DNA of 64,000 nucleotides from UM-FILTER-33-9 sp964530235 (GTDB lineage: Bacteria; Patescibacteriota; Microgenomatia; UBA1406; GWC2-37-13): the NCBI GenBank assembly GCA_964530235.1, contig CAZGYB010000002.1, forward strand, positions 124,001-188,000, read 5' to 3'. Under the pieces are notes generated by a model. The model did no database searches, was not told where the DNA came from, and saw only the letters and a program-made list of their open reading frames with translations. Position 1 is the stretch's first letter, and every line of letters starts with the position of its first letter. Below are positions 42,149 through 51,492 of this stretch, in pieces. Both the position numbers and the translations under genes were made by a program.

Positions 42149-42952
42149 ACGCTTGCGGTAGTTACGGTTGTGTATGAAAATTATACCATTTTAGACGATT
42201 ATTTCGCGTCTTTCAATAAACAAACAGATAAAAATTTTCATATATATGTTGTCGATACGAGTCTTAATAAAAAAAGGGTTTCTCTCCCTATTTTTGCTTC
42301 CTATATTCCCACTTCAAACAAAGGATATGCTCACGGCGTAAATCAGGGAGTAAAAAAAGGAATGAGTCAGAATTTACGTCTCTTTGCAGTAACAAACAGT
42401 GATATCGTGGTCAAAGATGATTTTGTTCAAAAAGCAGTCGTCAGCATTACAAAACACCCCTCATCACTTATCGGAGGGAAAATTTACTATGCAAAAGGAT
42501 ATGAATATCATAAAGATCGTTATTCGAATAACGATACCGGAAAGGTTATTTGGTATGCAGGAGGCCTCAATGATTGGAAGCAGTGTCAAACAAGACACCG
42601 CGGAGTAGACGAAGTTGAATCAGGAAAATACGATACCATAGAGAAAACTGAGTTTATTACTGGATGTATGGTCTGCTTTGATAGCAGTGTAGTAAAAAAA
42701 ATCGGATTGTTAGATGAGGATTACTTTTTATACTATGAAGATGCGGATTATTGTGAGCGTGCAAAAAAGAAAAACATCTCTTTAGTGTATGATCCTTCTT
42801 TGGTAATCTGGCACAAAAACGCCCAGTCAACTGGAGGGTCTGGATCAGGACTTCATCAGAAATATCAACGCAGAAATCAACTCACCTTCGGTTTACGATA
42901 TGCTCCGCTGAGAACAAAACTGCATCTCCTTAAGAATTACTTTTTTTCTTGA
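42140..42952 (+). CDS. GT2 glycosyltransferase, rhamnosyltransferase-like (WbbL type)
   Basis: This 270-residue GT-A enzyme begins TLAVVTVVYENYTIL and has VVDTSLNKK, NKGYAHGVNQGVKKG and TNSDIVVKDD at the metal site (NSD in place of DXD). FITGCMVCFDSSVVKKIG and DEDYFLYYEDADYCERAKK form the acceptor/catalytic half. This is the layout of dTDP-rhamnosyl and galactofuranosyl transferases. It stands alone on the plus strand between two minus-strand GT-C pairs. Confidence 0.85.
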   Translation: MSHTLAVVTVVYENYTILDDYFASFNKQTDKNFHIYVVDTSLNKKRVSLPIFASYIPTSNKGYAHGVNQGVKKGMSQNLRLFAVTNSDIVVKDDFVQKAVVSITKHPSSLIGGKIYYAKGYEYHKDRYSNNDTGKVIWYAGGLNDWKQCQTRHRGVDEVESGKYDTIEKTEFITGCMVCFDSSVVKKIGLLDEDYFLYYEDADYCERAKKKNISLVYDPSLVIWHKNAQSTGGSGSGLHQKYQRRNQLTFGLRYAPLRTKLHLLKNYFFS

Positions 42953-42975
42953 ACTTCTCGTAGGAAAGAAAAAAA
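42941..42975. terminator. Weak two-way terminator candidate
   Basis: TTTTTTTCTT (42941-42950) can pair with AAGAAAAAAA (42966-42975) between the convergent GT2 and GT87-like genes. The stem is almost pure A-U, so it is weak; the T runs point outward in both directions. Confidence 0.3.
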
Positions 42976-42987
42976 CAGAAAAACGAT

Positions 42988-44169
42988 TTAGTGTTTTGTA
43001 AAGATTGATTTACGACTCCGTGATAAGATTAAAAGATATATGATGTTTGTCACTGCAAAAATAAATATAATCTGATTTTTTAAATCTACATTATCTAAAC
43101 TTCCCCATCCTCCTAAACGAACATAGGGATAGTAAGAAATCAAAAGACCAAAAAAGAAAATCCACAGTTTTGAGAGCAGATCAAAAACAAACGGAATAAA
43201 TACGAATAAACTTAAAAAATACCAAGGCTGGATAGTACTATGTAACGAAAAAACCAGAATAACAACTATTTGTAAAGCGAAAAGGAGTATATTCTGATTA
43301 TTTCTTAGTTTATCGAGTACTCTTTTTTTGTATGAATGCGAAAAAATTGATTGAGCAAAGGACTTAAGTAACGATAAAAATCTCCGTGGAGCAGGTGCTC
43401 GTAGAAAAAAAATAGGAACTGACATGAATTTTATTCCAACCGATCCTAAGAAAAATATTCTTCCCCACTTATGTTTCTGGGTAAAGAGAAAATATACTCC
43501 AATAATTCCTAACGCAAGCGCAATAAAGTCATTATGGGACGAAATTAATCCTTCCATAATAATCAACGGATGAGTAGCAAAAAATATTGCCCATTTTCTA
43601 TTTAGTCTATTCAACAGAAGAACACAAGCAAGATAAAACATTATATACATACCCTTGAATAAAATGAATGTCAATGCAAACTTTCCAAACCCAAGTAGTG
43701 AAGGAATAAGGGTAAGAATTAAAAATACAGGACCATACGGATAACTCCGATGAGTCCAATGCATAAACCGTATCCACTTATCATACGGAAAATCAAGAGC
43801 CTTAAATAAATAAGGATTTTTTCCGTAGTATGTCAAAATTTTGGCATCAAACATATAATTGAAAAAGTCGTGGGATAAAAAAGGATATGAAATAAGTAGC
43901 ATCACCCCAATGATAAAAGCCACCGAAATAGGATTAATTTTTTTATACCTTTTTATACAGTAATAAGAAAAGATAAAAAGGAGTACAACAAGCAAAAAAT
44001 AACACAACCAAGACCACTCTCGATAATAATAACCAAACTGAACAAGGGGATCACGAAAAGCAACCCAAAGCGGATGTTGGAAAAAAGTGATATTGGGGTC
44101 AATAAGCGCATATGAATAAATACTTAAAGCAAAAATTGTCAGTAAGTATGACAAAATAACTAATTTCAT
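42988..44169 (-). CDS. GT87/MptB-like GT-C mannosyltransferase
   Basis: This 393-residue protein has about ten helices. The outer loop reads LSHDFFNYMFDAKILTYYGK with NPY, then THRSYPYGPVFLIL. An HDxxxYxxDA...YGxNPY and YPYGPxF pattern is typical of GT87/MptA-B alpha-mannosyltransferases, which lengthen lipid-linked mannans in actinobacteria. IQPWYFLSLFVFIP is another family block. It overlaps the upstream gene by 4 bp (ATGA). Confidence 0.75.
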   Translation of the reverse strand: MKLVILSYLLTIFALSIYSYALIDPNITFFQHPLWVAFRDPLVQFGYYYREWSWLCYFLLVVLLFIFSYYCIKRYKKINPISVAFIIGVMLLISYPFLSHDFFNYMFDAKILTYYGKNPYLFKALDFPYDKWIRFMHWTHRSYPYGPVFLILTLIPSLLGFGKFALTFILFKGMYIMFYLACVLLLNRLNRKWAIFFATHPLIIMEGLISSHNDFIALALGIIGVYFLFTQKHKWGRIFFLGSVGIKFMSVPIFFLRAPAPRRFLSLLKSFAQSIFSHSYKKRVLDKLRNNQNILLFALQIVVILVFSLHSTIQPWYFLSLFVFIPFVFDLLSKLWIFFFGLLISYYPYVRLGGWGSLDNVDLKNQIIFIFAVTNIIYLLILSRSRKSIFTKH

Positions 44170-45842
44170 TTTTTTTGGTAAATTATCACTTCACTATTCT
44201 GATAGATTATTTTGTAGTTAGGTCCAACCTTTTTTCCATCCGTGGCTTCTTTATGTATATATATATATTCAATGCTTTGATCGTTAATGGAAACGGTATT
44301 CAGATTTGTAATTTTATCCATTCGATTTTGATAGTCAATTCCCAGTAAATAAAGTTGAGTTTTATCTGCTATATAAAGCTGTTTTTCTGCAAACGCTGCA
44401 ACGTAAGAAGTTTCCTCATAGGGAAATACAAGCACTACTCCTTTTGGCATCTGTTTTAAAAAAGAAAGTCCATTAAGCTCACCTTGAGAAATACTAACAT
44501 GTCTCTCTGCGGCAAAACCAACCTGTTCAATATTGGTGGGAAGTGTAAATAAAATTACAACAATTGCCAAAAATACACTAATGGTTTTTTTTGACTTCAG
44601 TAGTATGTAAAGTGCTTCACCCGCAAAAAAATTTGCCAGAAATAATGCATAGCCTAAAAATTGAATCGTATTCCACCACTCTCTTTTTTGGATACATAAA
44701 ACCGTTATCAGAATTAAAATTACGATCGTTCCTAACAATACTGCATCCATACGGGTACTGGTTTTTTTTACCGCTGATTTTACTAAGCTTGCTATTCCCA
44801 CAACTCTTGTGCCGAAGTTATATACAAGAAAAATGCTCATTGTTACTAATTCTATCATCAATAAACGGGGTGAAAAAGATTTCACACTCTCTAAAAAGTA
44901 TCGTGCATTTACCCATGTAGGCATATAGAACATGTCTTTCTCTTCTATCATCGGATGAACTATTGAAAATGGAGAAAATACAAATGGAAAACTCCCCACA
45001 GCGGCTGAATTTGTTTTAAAAAACAAAAAGTATGCAATAAAACAAGCTATTCCATATATACTTATCTCAAATGCGCTCAACCAGTTCTTGTTTCTGATCC
45101 AAAACATACCTCTATTTCCTATTAGGATAAAAAGTAAAGTTACCCCGCCATAAAACTTTAAACCAAACATAACAAATAATAAAAAACCCAATACTAAAAT
45201 TTGTTTTATAAAAAGTTTACTTTTCTGCAACAAAATCATTCCAAGAAGCAAGACCGGTAACGACCATGCATAAGACATATTCAAAAGAGCTCTTCCGGAT
45301 TGCATGGCTTGTGCATACATAAAGCTTTGCCAAGAGTGAAAATGATATAGCGACAACAGGTAAGAAAAAGAACTTCCAAAAAAAATGAAAAATAATCCGC
45401 ATGCAATATATAAAGTGTTTTTATTTCTTTTTCGTAATAAAATATAACTCAATACAGCTGTTAAAATGAGATAGCCGATCGGAAGAAGTATAAAATAAGA
45501 CGTAATAACCGGAATACCAATTTTGTATAAAACATACAGAACCATATCGATGAAAAAGTTATACCCCTTCAGATAACTTCCTGAAAAAATGGGAAGAGTG
45601 AATGGAAAACTGTTAAATGCATTAACAGCAAGACCGAAATGCCACAAAAAATCATGATAATGAAGACTTCCAATATACATACCGCAGGATCCTTTCACAC
45701 ACAGACGCAAACCATTAAATACAGTAATACTCAGGTGGGTAACTGAAGCCATAACAACGACTGCAACCAGAAGTTTATTCTTTACAATCCACAAGTGTAC
45801 CCTGTTCAATATGGTTTCTTTTCTTTCATTGCTTTTTGTCAT
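44166..45842 (-). CDS. Large polytopic membrane protein, probable GT-C type
   Basis: This 558-residue protein has about eleven helices and an outer C-terminal domain of about 130 residues. The first outer loop reads SLHYHDFLWHFGLAVNAF, then IFSGSYLKGYNFFIDM. An acidic residue and His in this place fit a GT-C fold, but no named family can be given. It is co-transcribed with the GT87-like gene (4-bp overlap), so the two may act in sequence on one glycan. Confidence 0.62.
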   Translation of the reverse strand: MTKSNERKETILNRVHLWIVKNKLLVAVVVMASVTHLSITVFNGLRLCVKGSCGMYIGSLHYHDFLWHFGLAVNAFNSFPFTLPIFSGSYLKGYNFFIDMVLYVLYKIGIPVITSYFILLPIGYLILTAVLSYILLRKRNKNTLYIACGLFFIFFGSSFSYLLSLYHFHSWQSFMYAQAMQSGRALLNMSYAWSLPVLLLGMILLQKSKLFIKQILVLGFLLFVMFGLKFYGGVTLLFILIGNRGMFWIRNKNWLSAFEISIYGIACFIAYFLFFKTNSAAVGSFPFVFSPFSIVHPMIEEKDMFYMPTWVNARYFLESVKSFSPRLLMIELVTMSIFLVYNFGTRVVGIASLVKSAVKKTSTRMDAVLLGTIVILILITVLCIQKREWWNTIQFLGYALFLANFFAGEALYILLKSKKTISVFLAIVVILFTLPTNIEQVGFAAERHVSISQGELNGLSFLKQMPKGVVLVFPYEETSYVAAFAEKQLYIADKTQLYLLGIDYQNRMDKITNLNTVSINDQSIEYIYIHKEATDGKKVGPNYKIIYQNSEVIIYQKK

Positions 45843-45866
45843 ATTTATCCAGGTGTCACTTTCTAT

Positions 45867-45874
45867 AGTATAAT
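45867..45874. promoter_or_regulatory. Two-way -10 region between 45842(-) and 45916(+)
   Basis: AGTATAAT reads TATAAT on the plus strand (45869-45874) and TATACT on the minus strand (45872-45867), and so can drive both genes. The leaders would be about 35 and 17 nt, longer than usual here. Confidence 0.45.
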
Positions 45875-45915
45875 ATACAAAAGGTAAATATAAGGAAATA
45901 ACTCTAAATATACCG

Positions 45916-47472
45916 ATGTTACGCTCTCAGTCTTTAGAAAAAATCATTAAAATCGCGCTTATCTTAATTATTGGAATAAACCTGTTTTTTTCCATTTGGT
46001 ACGTCTTGCACGGAGATATTTTTTTTCATACCGATATCGCAAGGGATTTTCTCCTTCTTGATGATCTGGCAAAACGAGGAATCGTACTCATCGGCCCCCG
46101 CTCAAGTGGGCCTGTTGGTTTTTACCATGGACCCCTGTGGATGTATCTTAACTACCCGGCATTTCTCATAGGGCAAGGAAACCCTGTCATTGTCGGATGG
46201 TTTTGGGTTGCCCTCCAAACTGCATTTCTTATAGGAAGTTATGTAGTAGGTAAAAAGCTTTTTTCTACCAAAGTGGGGCTCATATTTACGGCTCTTTTAT
46301 CGCTATTTCCCTCCGTACCCGATCCTGTAAAAAGCTGGTTGAATGGGTATTATAATCCCTTTGGCGCAATGTTCCTTATGCCGTTTTATTTCTATAGTCT
46401 TGTAACCTATACAAATAGAAAAACTGTTAAATGGTTAGTTGTTACTCTGTTGTTGAACGGATTCATGGTTCAATTTCAAGTCGCATTTGGGATCCCTCTT
46501 CTTATCCTAACCACTTTATTCGTATTCCGCTCCATTTGGAAATATAAACACTACAAACATCTTGTTGCGTTTTTAATACTGCTTATTCCTTTTTCTACTT
46601 ATATTGTTTTTGATCTACGACACAATTTTTCTCATATACGCGCTATTGCGAATCTTACAAACGATCCTTACAAGGATAAGATTCCGCTTTTGGAAATAAT
46701 CAAACAAAGACTAGGCATGATGAATATGACCGGTATGCATTTTTTTCGGGAGCCTCACGACGTTTTTGGCATTCTGTATGCTTATGCTATTGCATTCGGT
46801 ACCTACATCGCACTGAAATCAAAAACCATCAAAGATAAAACACCATATCAGGTTGCTATTTACCTATATGTTGGATATTTTGTTCTTTCGTGTCTACATA
46901 ACGGATGGCTTATGTATTACTATTGGATGCCTCTATTCCCTCTTGTTTTTCTAATATTTGCATCACTGTCCTCAATACTTCCTAAACAACTGTACTATGG
47001 TCTCCTTGCGTTTACCGTTGTATGGAACATCGGTATGTCTTTCAGATATATAAAACAATCTGACGGATTTATCGGAAAAAATCAGGAGAGCTGGAAATTT
47101 GAATCTTCAGTCGCCGAAACAATCTTCAAAGATGCGCGAAAAAATGAATTTGGTTTTTTCATCTATACTCCAGATATATTTGCATACTCAACCAAATATC
47201 CCTTTGTATACCACCAACACAGGTATCCCGAAACAAAAATGAACATCTATCAGCGCCTGCCCCTCACATACCTTGTCATAGCTCCCGCACCATCCGATAA
47301 ACCCTGGATGACTGGCGACTGGTGGAAGGCCAACAAAATAGGCATCAAAAAATCCCCGTCAAAAACTTGGCAATTTGAAAATGGATTCGTAATAGAAAGA
47401 TTCGACTTGGATGAAAAAGACTTACAGACTCCGATTGATCAGAATTTGAATGACTGGATCTACTTCAGATAA
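45916..47472 (+). CDS. GT39-like GT-C glycosyltransferase, RD-type
   Basis: This 518-residue protein has FHTDIARDFLLLDDLAKRG, then GPRSSGPVGFYHGPLWMYL. The D-x2-RD and GPxS...GP motifs match the genes at 24279 and 47473. Eleven or so helices are followed by an outer C-terminal domain with several aromatic residues. Its stop touches the stop of the convergent, related gene with no spacer. Confidence 0.77.
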   Translation: MLRSQSLEKIIKIALILIIGINLFFSIWYVLHGDIFFHTDIARDFLLLDDLAKRGIVLIGPRSSGPVGFYHGPLWMYLNYPAFLIGQGNPVIVGWFWVALQTAFLIGSYVVGKKLFSTKVGLIFTALLSLFPSVPDPVKSWLNGYYNPFGAMFLMPFYFYSLVTYTNRKTVKWLVVTLLLNGFMVQFQVAFGIPLLILTTLFVFRSIWKYKHYKHLVAFLILLIPFSTYIVFDLRHNFSHIRAIANLTNDPYKDKIPLLEIIKQRLGMMNMTGMHFFREPHDVFGILYAYAIAFGTYIALKSKTIKDKTPYQVAIYLYVGYFVLSCLHNGWLMYYYWMPLFPLVFLIFASLSSILPKQLYYGLLAFTVVWNIGMSFRYIKQSDGFIGKNQESWKFESSVAETIFKDARKNEFGFFIYTPDIFAYSTKYPFVYHQHRYPETKMNIYQRLPLTYLVIAPAPSDKPWMTGDWWKANKIGIKKSPSKTWQFENGFVIERFDLDEKDLQTPIDQNLNDWIYFR

Positions 47473-48993
47473 TTACGGTATCCGTTCTCTTTTTAAAATT
47501 ACAGTTCTGTCATCCATTACCCATTTTTTTTTCGTAATAAAATTACTCGGAGGAGTGTGATATTCGGTGAAACTCCTTAAAGAACCCTGATTTTTTGATT
47601 CAGGTAAAATAATATAAACATTCTTATCCGATGAATCCTGGCGGTTTGGTTTAAAACCATATGTATCTTGAAACATCTCAAACAAATAATCATAATCGAA
47701 TGTATAAATAGCAGGATCATATACATATACTGTAAAAGGTGGTTTAACAACGTCTTTATAAATAAGTTCAACCACCTTTCTTTTTGATGCATAATTTGAT
47801 GATATATTTTTTACTCCAAGCGCACGAACTTCTTCACCAACTCTCAACGCAAGCAATACAAAAGCAAGGGTGATAAACGACCATTTCACAACAGGAATTT
47901 TTCTGGTAATTATAAGCGCGACAAGAAGAAAAAACATCTCAACTCCAATGTAAAAATAATCGTATACTGGATTTTTAGCGGTCAAAAATAAAAACAACAC
48001 GGTACCGGCATTAATCAATACAATGCTAAGGAGATTTCTTTCGTTCTCCAAAATAGATCGTTTTTTTGTTCTCCGTGCCTGAAACAAAATATAGACAAAA
48101 CAGAACGCAATAAAAAAAAATAGATATGGCAAAGGAATATGGAGGAGCTTTGATCCCTGTACAAAAAAATAGTCAACAATTTCAAACCGTGAGAAACCAT
48201 GTCCTAGATTCAGAGAGGTACCTTGAGTTAGCCCAATGTAAAAGTTTGTTAGGATTATCTTAATCTGATTAAACCCGTGCCGAAATTCAAACAGCAGAAA
48301 AGGGAAGTATGTTGTACCTACCCCAACAAAAAATAAAAATAATACAACAATCCTGTTTGTCAAATCATGCTTTCTGTCGTCAGCGGTTTTTGCTTTAAAA
48401 ATATTTACTAAAAAAAGAAGTCCAAACGAGACAATAATTCCTATCCCAAACGACATATGAAAGTTTGCAATAAATCCCGCCAATAAACCGGTCAAAATCG
48501 CATATAATGCGATCTGTTTATTTTTAAATAGAATAAGCGTAGCAAAGTAAACAGCACCCAGATACATAATCGGTGTTGGATTTGGATTCCAAATCTGGGA
48601 ATGATTAGTAAAAGAAAGAAGAAAAAGAAGGATGAAAGCAAGAATGACTGATATGTCCGTATATTTCCGATACAAAAGCATAACGAGTGGAAAAAGGGTA
48701 AAATACGGTACGGTTGCTACAGCAAACCAAATCCATCTTGGATCTTTACTAAATATTTCTGCAAAACTTATTAACCAGATATAGTACGGACCGTAAAAAA
48801 GACCAGGAAGCCCACCTGAAGGATGACCGATAAGTGACAGTTTTCTTAAGTTGGCAAGACCCAATCCAAGATCTCTCGCAGGATCAAACCAGAAAGCGAA
48901 TGCTCCAAAATAAAGTGCTCGACAGGTGATGAAAAAAATAAAAACAATCGAAACAATCAAGAATAGGCTTACAAAAGAGTCTATTTTCTTCAT
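47473..48993 (-). CDS. GT39-like GT-C glycosyltransferase, RD-type
   Basis: From the ATG at 48993 it has 506 residues; the reading to 49074 crosses the promoter and the divergent gene. FWFDPARDLGLGLANLRKL is followed by GHPSGGLPGLFYGPYYIWL, the RD-type signature. The C-terminal outer domain is about 110 residues. AAGG before the ATG is a weak Shine-Dalgarno. It is convergent with its relative at 45916, which suggests an inverted duplication of an old pair. Confidence 0.77.
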   Translation of the reverse strand: MKKIDSFVSLFLIVSIVFIFFITCRALYFGAFAFWFDPARDLGLGLANLRKLSLIGHPSGGLPGLFYGPYYIWLISFAEIFSKDPRWIWFAVATVPYFTLFPLVMLLYRKYTDISVILAFILLFLLSFTNHSQIWNPNPTPIMYLGAVYFATLILFKNKQIALYAILTGLLAGFIANFHMSFGIGIIVSFGLLFLVNIFKAKTADDRKHDLTNRIVVLFLFFVGVGTTYFPFLLFEFRHGFNQIKIILTNFYIGLTQGTSLNLGHGFSRFEIVDYFFVQGSKLLHIPLPYLFFFIAFCFVYILFQARRTKKRSILENERNLLSIVLINAGTVLFLFLTAKNPVYDYFYIGVEMFFLLVALIITRKIPVVKWSFITLAFVLLALRVGEEVRALGVKNISSNYASKRKVVELIYKDVVKPPFTVYVYDPAIYTFDYDYLFEMFQDTYGFKPNRQDSSDKNVYIILPESKNQGSLRSFTEYHTPPSNFITKKKWVMDDRTVILKRERIP

Positions 48994-49002
48994 CCTTGAT
49001 AT

Positions 49003-49010
49003 TATATAAT
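49003..49010. promoter_or_regulatory. Two-way -10 region between 48993(-) and 49036(+)
   Basis: TATATAAT-type sequence reads TATAAT on the plus strand (49005-49010) and TATAAT on the minus strand nearby, about 7 nt from the minus-strand ATG. It serves both divergent GT-C genes. Confidence 0.5.
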
Positions 49011-49035
49011 CTTTATTATGTTTTTCCAATAGTCT

Positions 49036-50694
49036 ATGGCTAATAGAATAAAAAAATATATTCAAACAAGACAACTAATATTACTCATATCTGTCCTTTT
49101 TTTTCTTTTTCGTATCCCCAACTTAGATAACACTTTTCTACTATATGATGAGCGGGATACCGTTCTAACTCAGTATTCTATCGCAAAAACCGGCAACGAT
49201 TTATACGGAAATAGTGTACCACTGACATTTGATCACATTTCCCCTCATGCTCCAATTCTATCTATGTATTATGGTGTTCCCTTTTGGATCGCTGGATTGG
49301 AAAAAACTGTATCAAACGCTAGACTTATATATATACTACCTTTTTCTCTCGTTCCGCTACTTGTTTTTGAATTTATCTACACCGTACTAAAAAAACAAAA
49401 CATTGCCGTCCTTACCTCGATAATTTTTTCATTTAGTCCGTGGGTTTATCATATCTCTCGGCTCGCACTAGAAATCAATATTGCATTTCCTTTGTTTTTA
49501 ACAGCAATCATACTTCAGTTTAAGCGAAAAAATCTGGCATCTTGGTTATTTTATTTTTTAACTTATTTCTCCTATCAAGGAATCAGACCGCAGATGTTTA
49601 TTCTTATGATTTATATTGAGCTGTTTTATCTGATAAAGCACAAGTCTGTTAAGCGTTTTATCAAACAAGCGATTCTTTTCTTCGTAGTTTTTTTATTGTT
49701 TTTCATAATCGGAATATTCATTGAAAAAAATACTACACTTAGAAGTTCATCTGAAATTGTATTATTCAACAAGTTCCGTCTTGCCCAAGAAACAGATTAT
49801 AAACGGTTCATATCACAAGCACCGCTCCTAATAAAACCAATATTTGATAATAAAATTGTGCTTTCATTAGAATATATTTTCAATAATTTTATGAGTGGTC
49901 TGAATTTTTCCTATCTATTTTCAACAAGCGACTATGTCCCTGTCTACAGTAATGGGGTTACTGGTCAGTTCTTTCCTATGTTATTTGTAGCGCTTATTTT
50001 TGGCATCTTGACCCTCGGAAAAAAAATTCAAAAGGAATATGTCTTTGTTGCTGGTTTAACTTTTATTGGATTAACCTCAGCAGTTTTGAATATTTACTCT
50101 CTTTCTTTCTCGATTCGAGCCCTACTTTCTGGTATCGGATTTTCCTTTGTTATGGTGATAGGGGTAACTGAATTCTTTGTATTTTTATCTCGAATCCCGC
50201 AGATATATAAAGTCATCACTTTTTGTATAATGTTAACAATTTTCTTCTACCAAGTAACAACATTTTACTACCGGTATACCTACCAAAGACCAGTTTGGCA
50301 GTCTGAACTATATAATGAAAATGAGCGTTCTCTTACAAAATATCTTCTTGAATCAGACGGCTCGTATATTGTAAAAACAAATAATGCCTTTGCACATTTT
50401 TTGAGCTATTTATTTCTTAAAAAATTACAACCAAATGAGTTAATTTTAACTCAAAAAGCACTTCAAAAAAGTAAAACGAACTTCTCTTTGGGAGGAGTCA
50501 CATTCTCTGAATGTCAGTTTCAGGAAATTGCTTTACCTATCAAGCCAAATAATTTGATAGTTGAAGAAGCTTGTCTCACATCGGAGAGTAAAAAATATAT
50601 AGAATCAAAGCATATTCCCTATAAACGTATAAACTATTCAAATTATAATAATCTTGATACATCAACACGAATGAAATATTTTGTTTTCAATTAA
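49036..50694 (+). CDS. GT39-like GT-C glycosyltransferase, GD-loop subfamily
   Basis: This 552-residue protein has LYDERDTVLTQYSIAKTGND then LYGNSVPLTF, and the middle block STSDYVPVYSNGVTGQFFPM in place of the GD...LY block. SFSPWVYHISRLALEINIAF closely matches the protein at 38860. About eleven helices and an outer C-terminal domain follow. The ATG at 49018 is out: an in-frame stop lies between it and 49036. It opens a five-gene plus-strand run ending at 55006. Confidence 0.75.
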   Translation: MANRIKKYIQTRQLILLISVLFFLFRIPNLDNTFLLYDERDTVLTQYSIAKTGNDLYGNSVPLTFDHISPHAPILSMYYGVPFWIAGLEKTVSNARLIYILPFSLVPLLVFEFIYTVLKKQNIAVLTSIIFSFSPWVYHISRLALEINIAFPLFLTAIILQFKRKNLASWLFYFLTYFSYQGIRPQMFILMIYIELFYLIKHKSVKRFIKQAILFFVVFLLFFIIGIFIEKNTTLRSSSEIVLFNKFRLAQETDYKRFISQAPLLIKPIFDNKIVLSLEYIFNNFMSGLNFSYLFSTSDYVPVYSNGVTGQFFPMLFVALIFGILTLGKKIQKEYVFVAGLTFIGLTSAVLNIYSLSFSIRALLSGIGFSFVMVIGVTEFFVFLSRIPQIYKVITFCIMLTIFFYQVTTFYYRYTYQRPVWQSELYNENERSLTKYLLESDGSYIVKTNNAFAHFLSYLFLKKLQPNELILTQKALQKSKTNFSLGGVTFSECQFQEIALPIKPNNLIVEEACLTSESKKYIESKHIPYKRINYSNYNNLDTSTRMKYFVFN

Positions 50695-51492
50695 ATGAAA
50701 ACCATAACTGTTTTAATCGAAACTTACAACGAAGAAACAAACCTTCATGACTGTATCCGTTCAGCAAAATTACTGACCGACGCCATACTTGTTGTAGATA
50801 TGAACAGTACCGATAAAACGGTTGAAATCGCTCAAAGAAATGGTGCTAAAGTACTGCTATTTGATTCTCCCGCCCGTTATGTTGAACCTGCACGCGAATT
50901 TGGTATCCGAAAGGTCACAACCGAATGGGTTATGATTTTAGATGCAGACGAACGAATAACAAAAAATCTCGCCGAAGAAATTCATAAAAAAATTAATAAG
51001 CAAGACTTTCTATCCAATAGAATCAAAATAAAAACTCATTTCAAAATTCCCCGTAAAAATATATTCGCTGGAAAAAAGTGGCTGAAACATGGAGGATGGT
51101 GGCCGGATGAACAGATTCGATTAATACATATACCTGCACTTATTACCTGGCCAGCTCGCATTCACTCTACGCCTGTAGTAGACGGTGAAATGGGTCATTT
51201 CAATGAACCGCTCCTCCACTACTTTCATGGGGATTTACACACTATGGTTGAAAAAACAATTACTTTTGAGAATATTGAGGCAGATCTTCTTTTTAAGGCA
51301 AATCGACTGGTTGCAATCCACACTTTTTTCAGGAAATTTTACGGGGAACTCTATCGAAGACTCCTCAAACACAAAGGCTACAAAGACGGCATAGTTGGTA
51401 TAATTGAGAGTATTTATCAAGCTTTTTCCAAAACAATCACCTATCTTTTTTTATATGAAAAAAAGCGTCGCCCTCTACAATCCATACCTTGA
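50695..51492 (+). CDS. GT2 glycosyltransferase, WaaE/KdtX-like
   Basis: This 265-residue GT-A enzyme begins ITVLIETYNEETNLHD, with VVDMNSTDKT and LDADERITK (DXD). GGWWPDEQIRLI and ARIHSTPV are the WaaE-group motifs, intact and better conserved than in the paralog at 36330. The basic C-terminus (KFYGELYRRLLKHKGYKDG) matches that paralog too. It directly abuts the GT-C stop and its last 38 bp overlap the next gene. Confidence 0.86.
   Translation: MKTITVLIETYNEETNLHDCIRSAKLLTDAILVVDMNSTDKTVEIAQRNGAKVLLFDSPARYVEPAREFGIRKVTTEWVMILDADERITKNLAEEIHKKINKQDFLSNRIKIKTHFKIPRKNIFAGKKWLKHGGWWPDEQIRLIHIPALITWPARIHSTPVVDGEMGHFNEPLLHYFHGDLHTMVEKTITFENIEADLLFKANRLVAIHTFFRKFYGELYRRLLKHKGYKDGIVGIIESIYQAFSKTITYLFLYEKKRRPLQSIP

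Noticed and set aside
48994..49074. Longer N-terminus for the RD-type GT-C protein
   Set aside because: It spans the shared promoter and the start of the divergent gene; the signal-anchor begins at the ATG at 48993.
51404..51454. Longer N-terminus for the GT4 enzyme
   Set aside because: The GT4 fold starts at MKKSVALYNPYLD (51455); the additional residues come from the overlapping GT2 gene.
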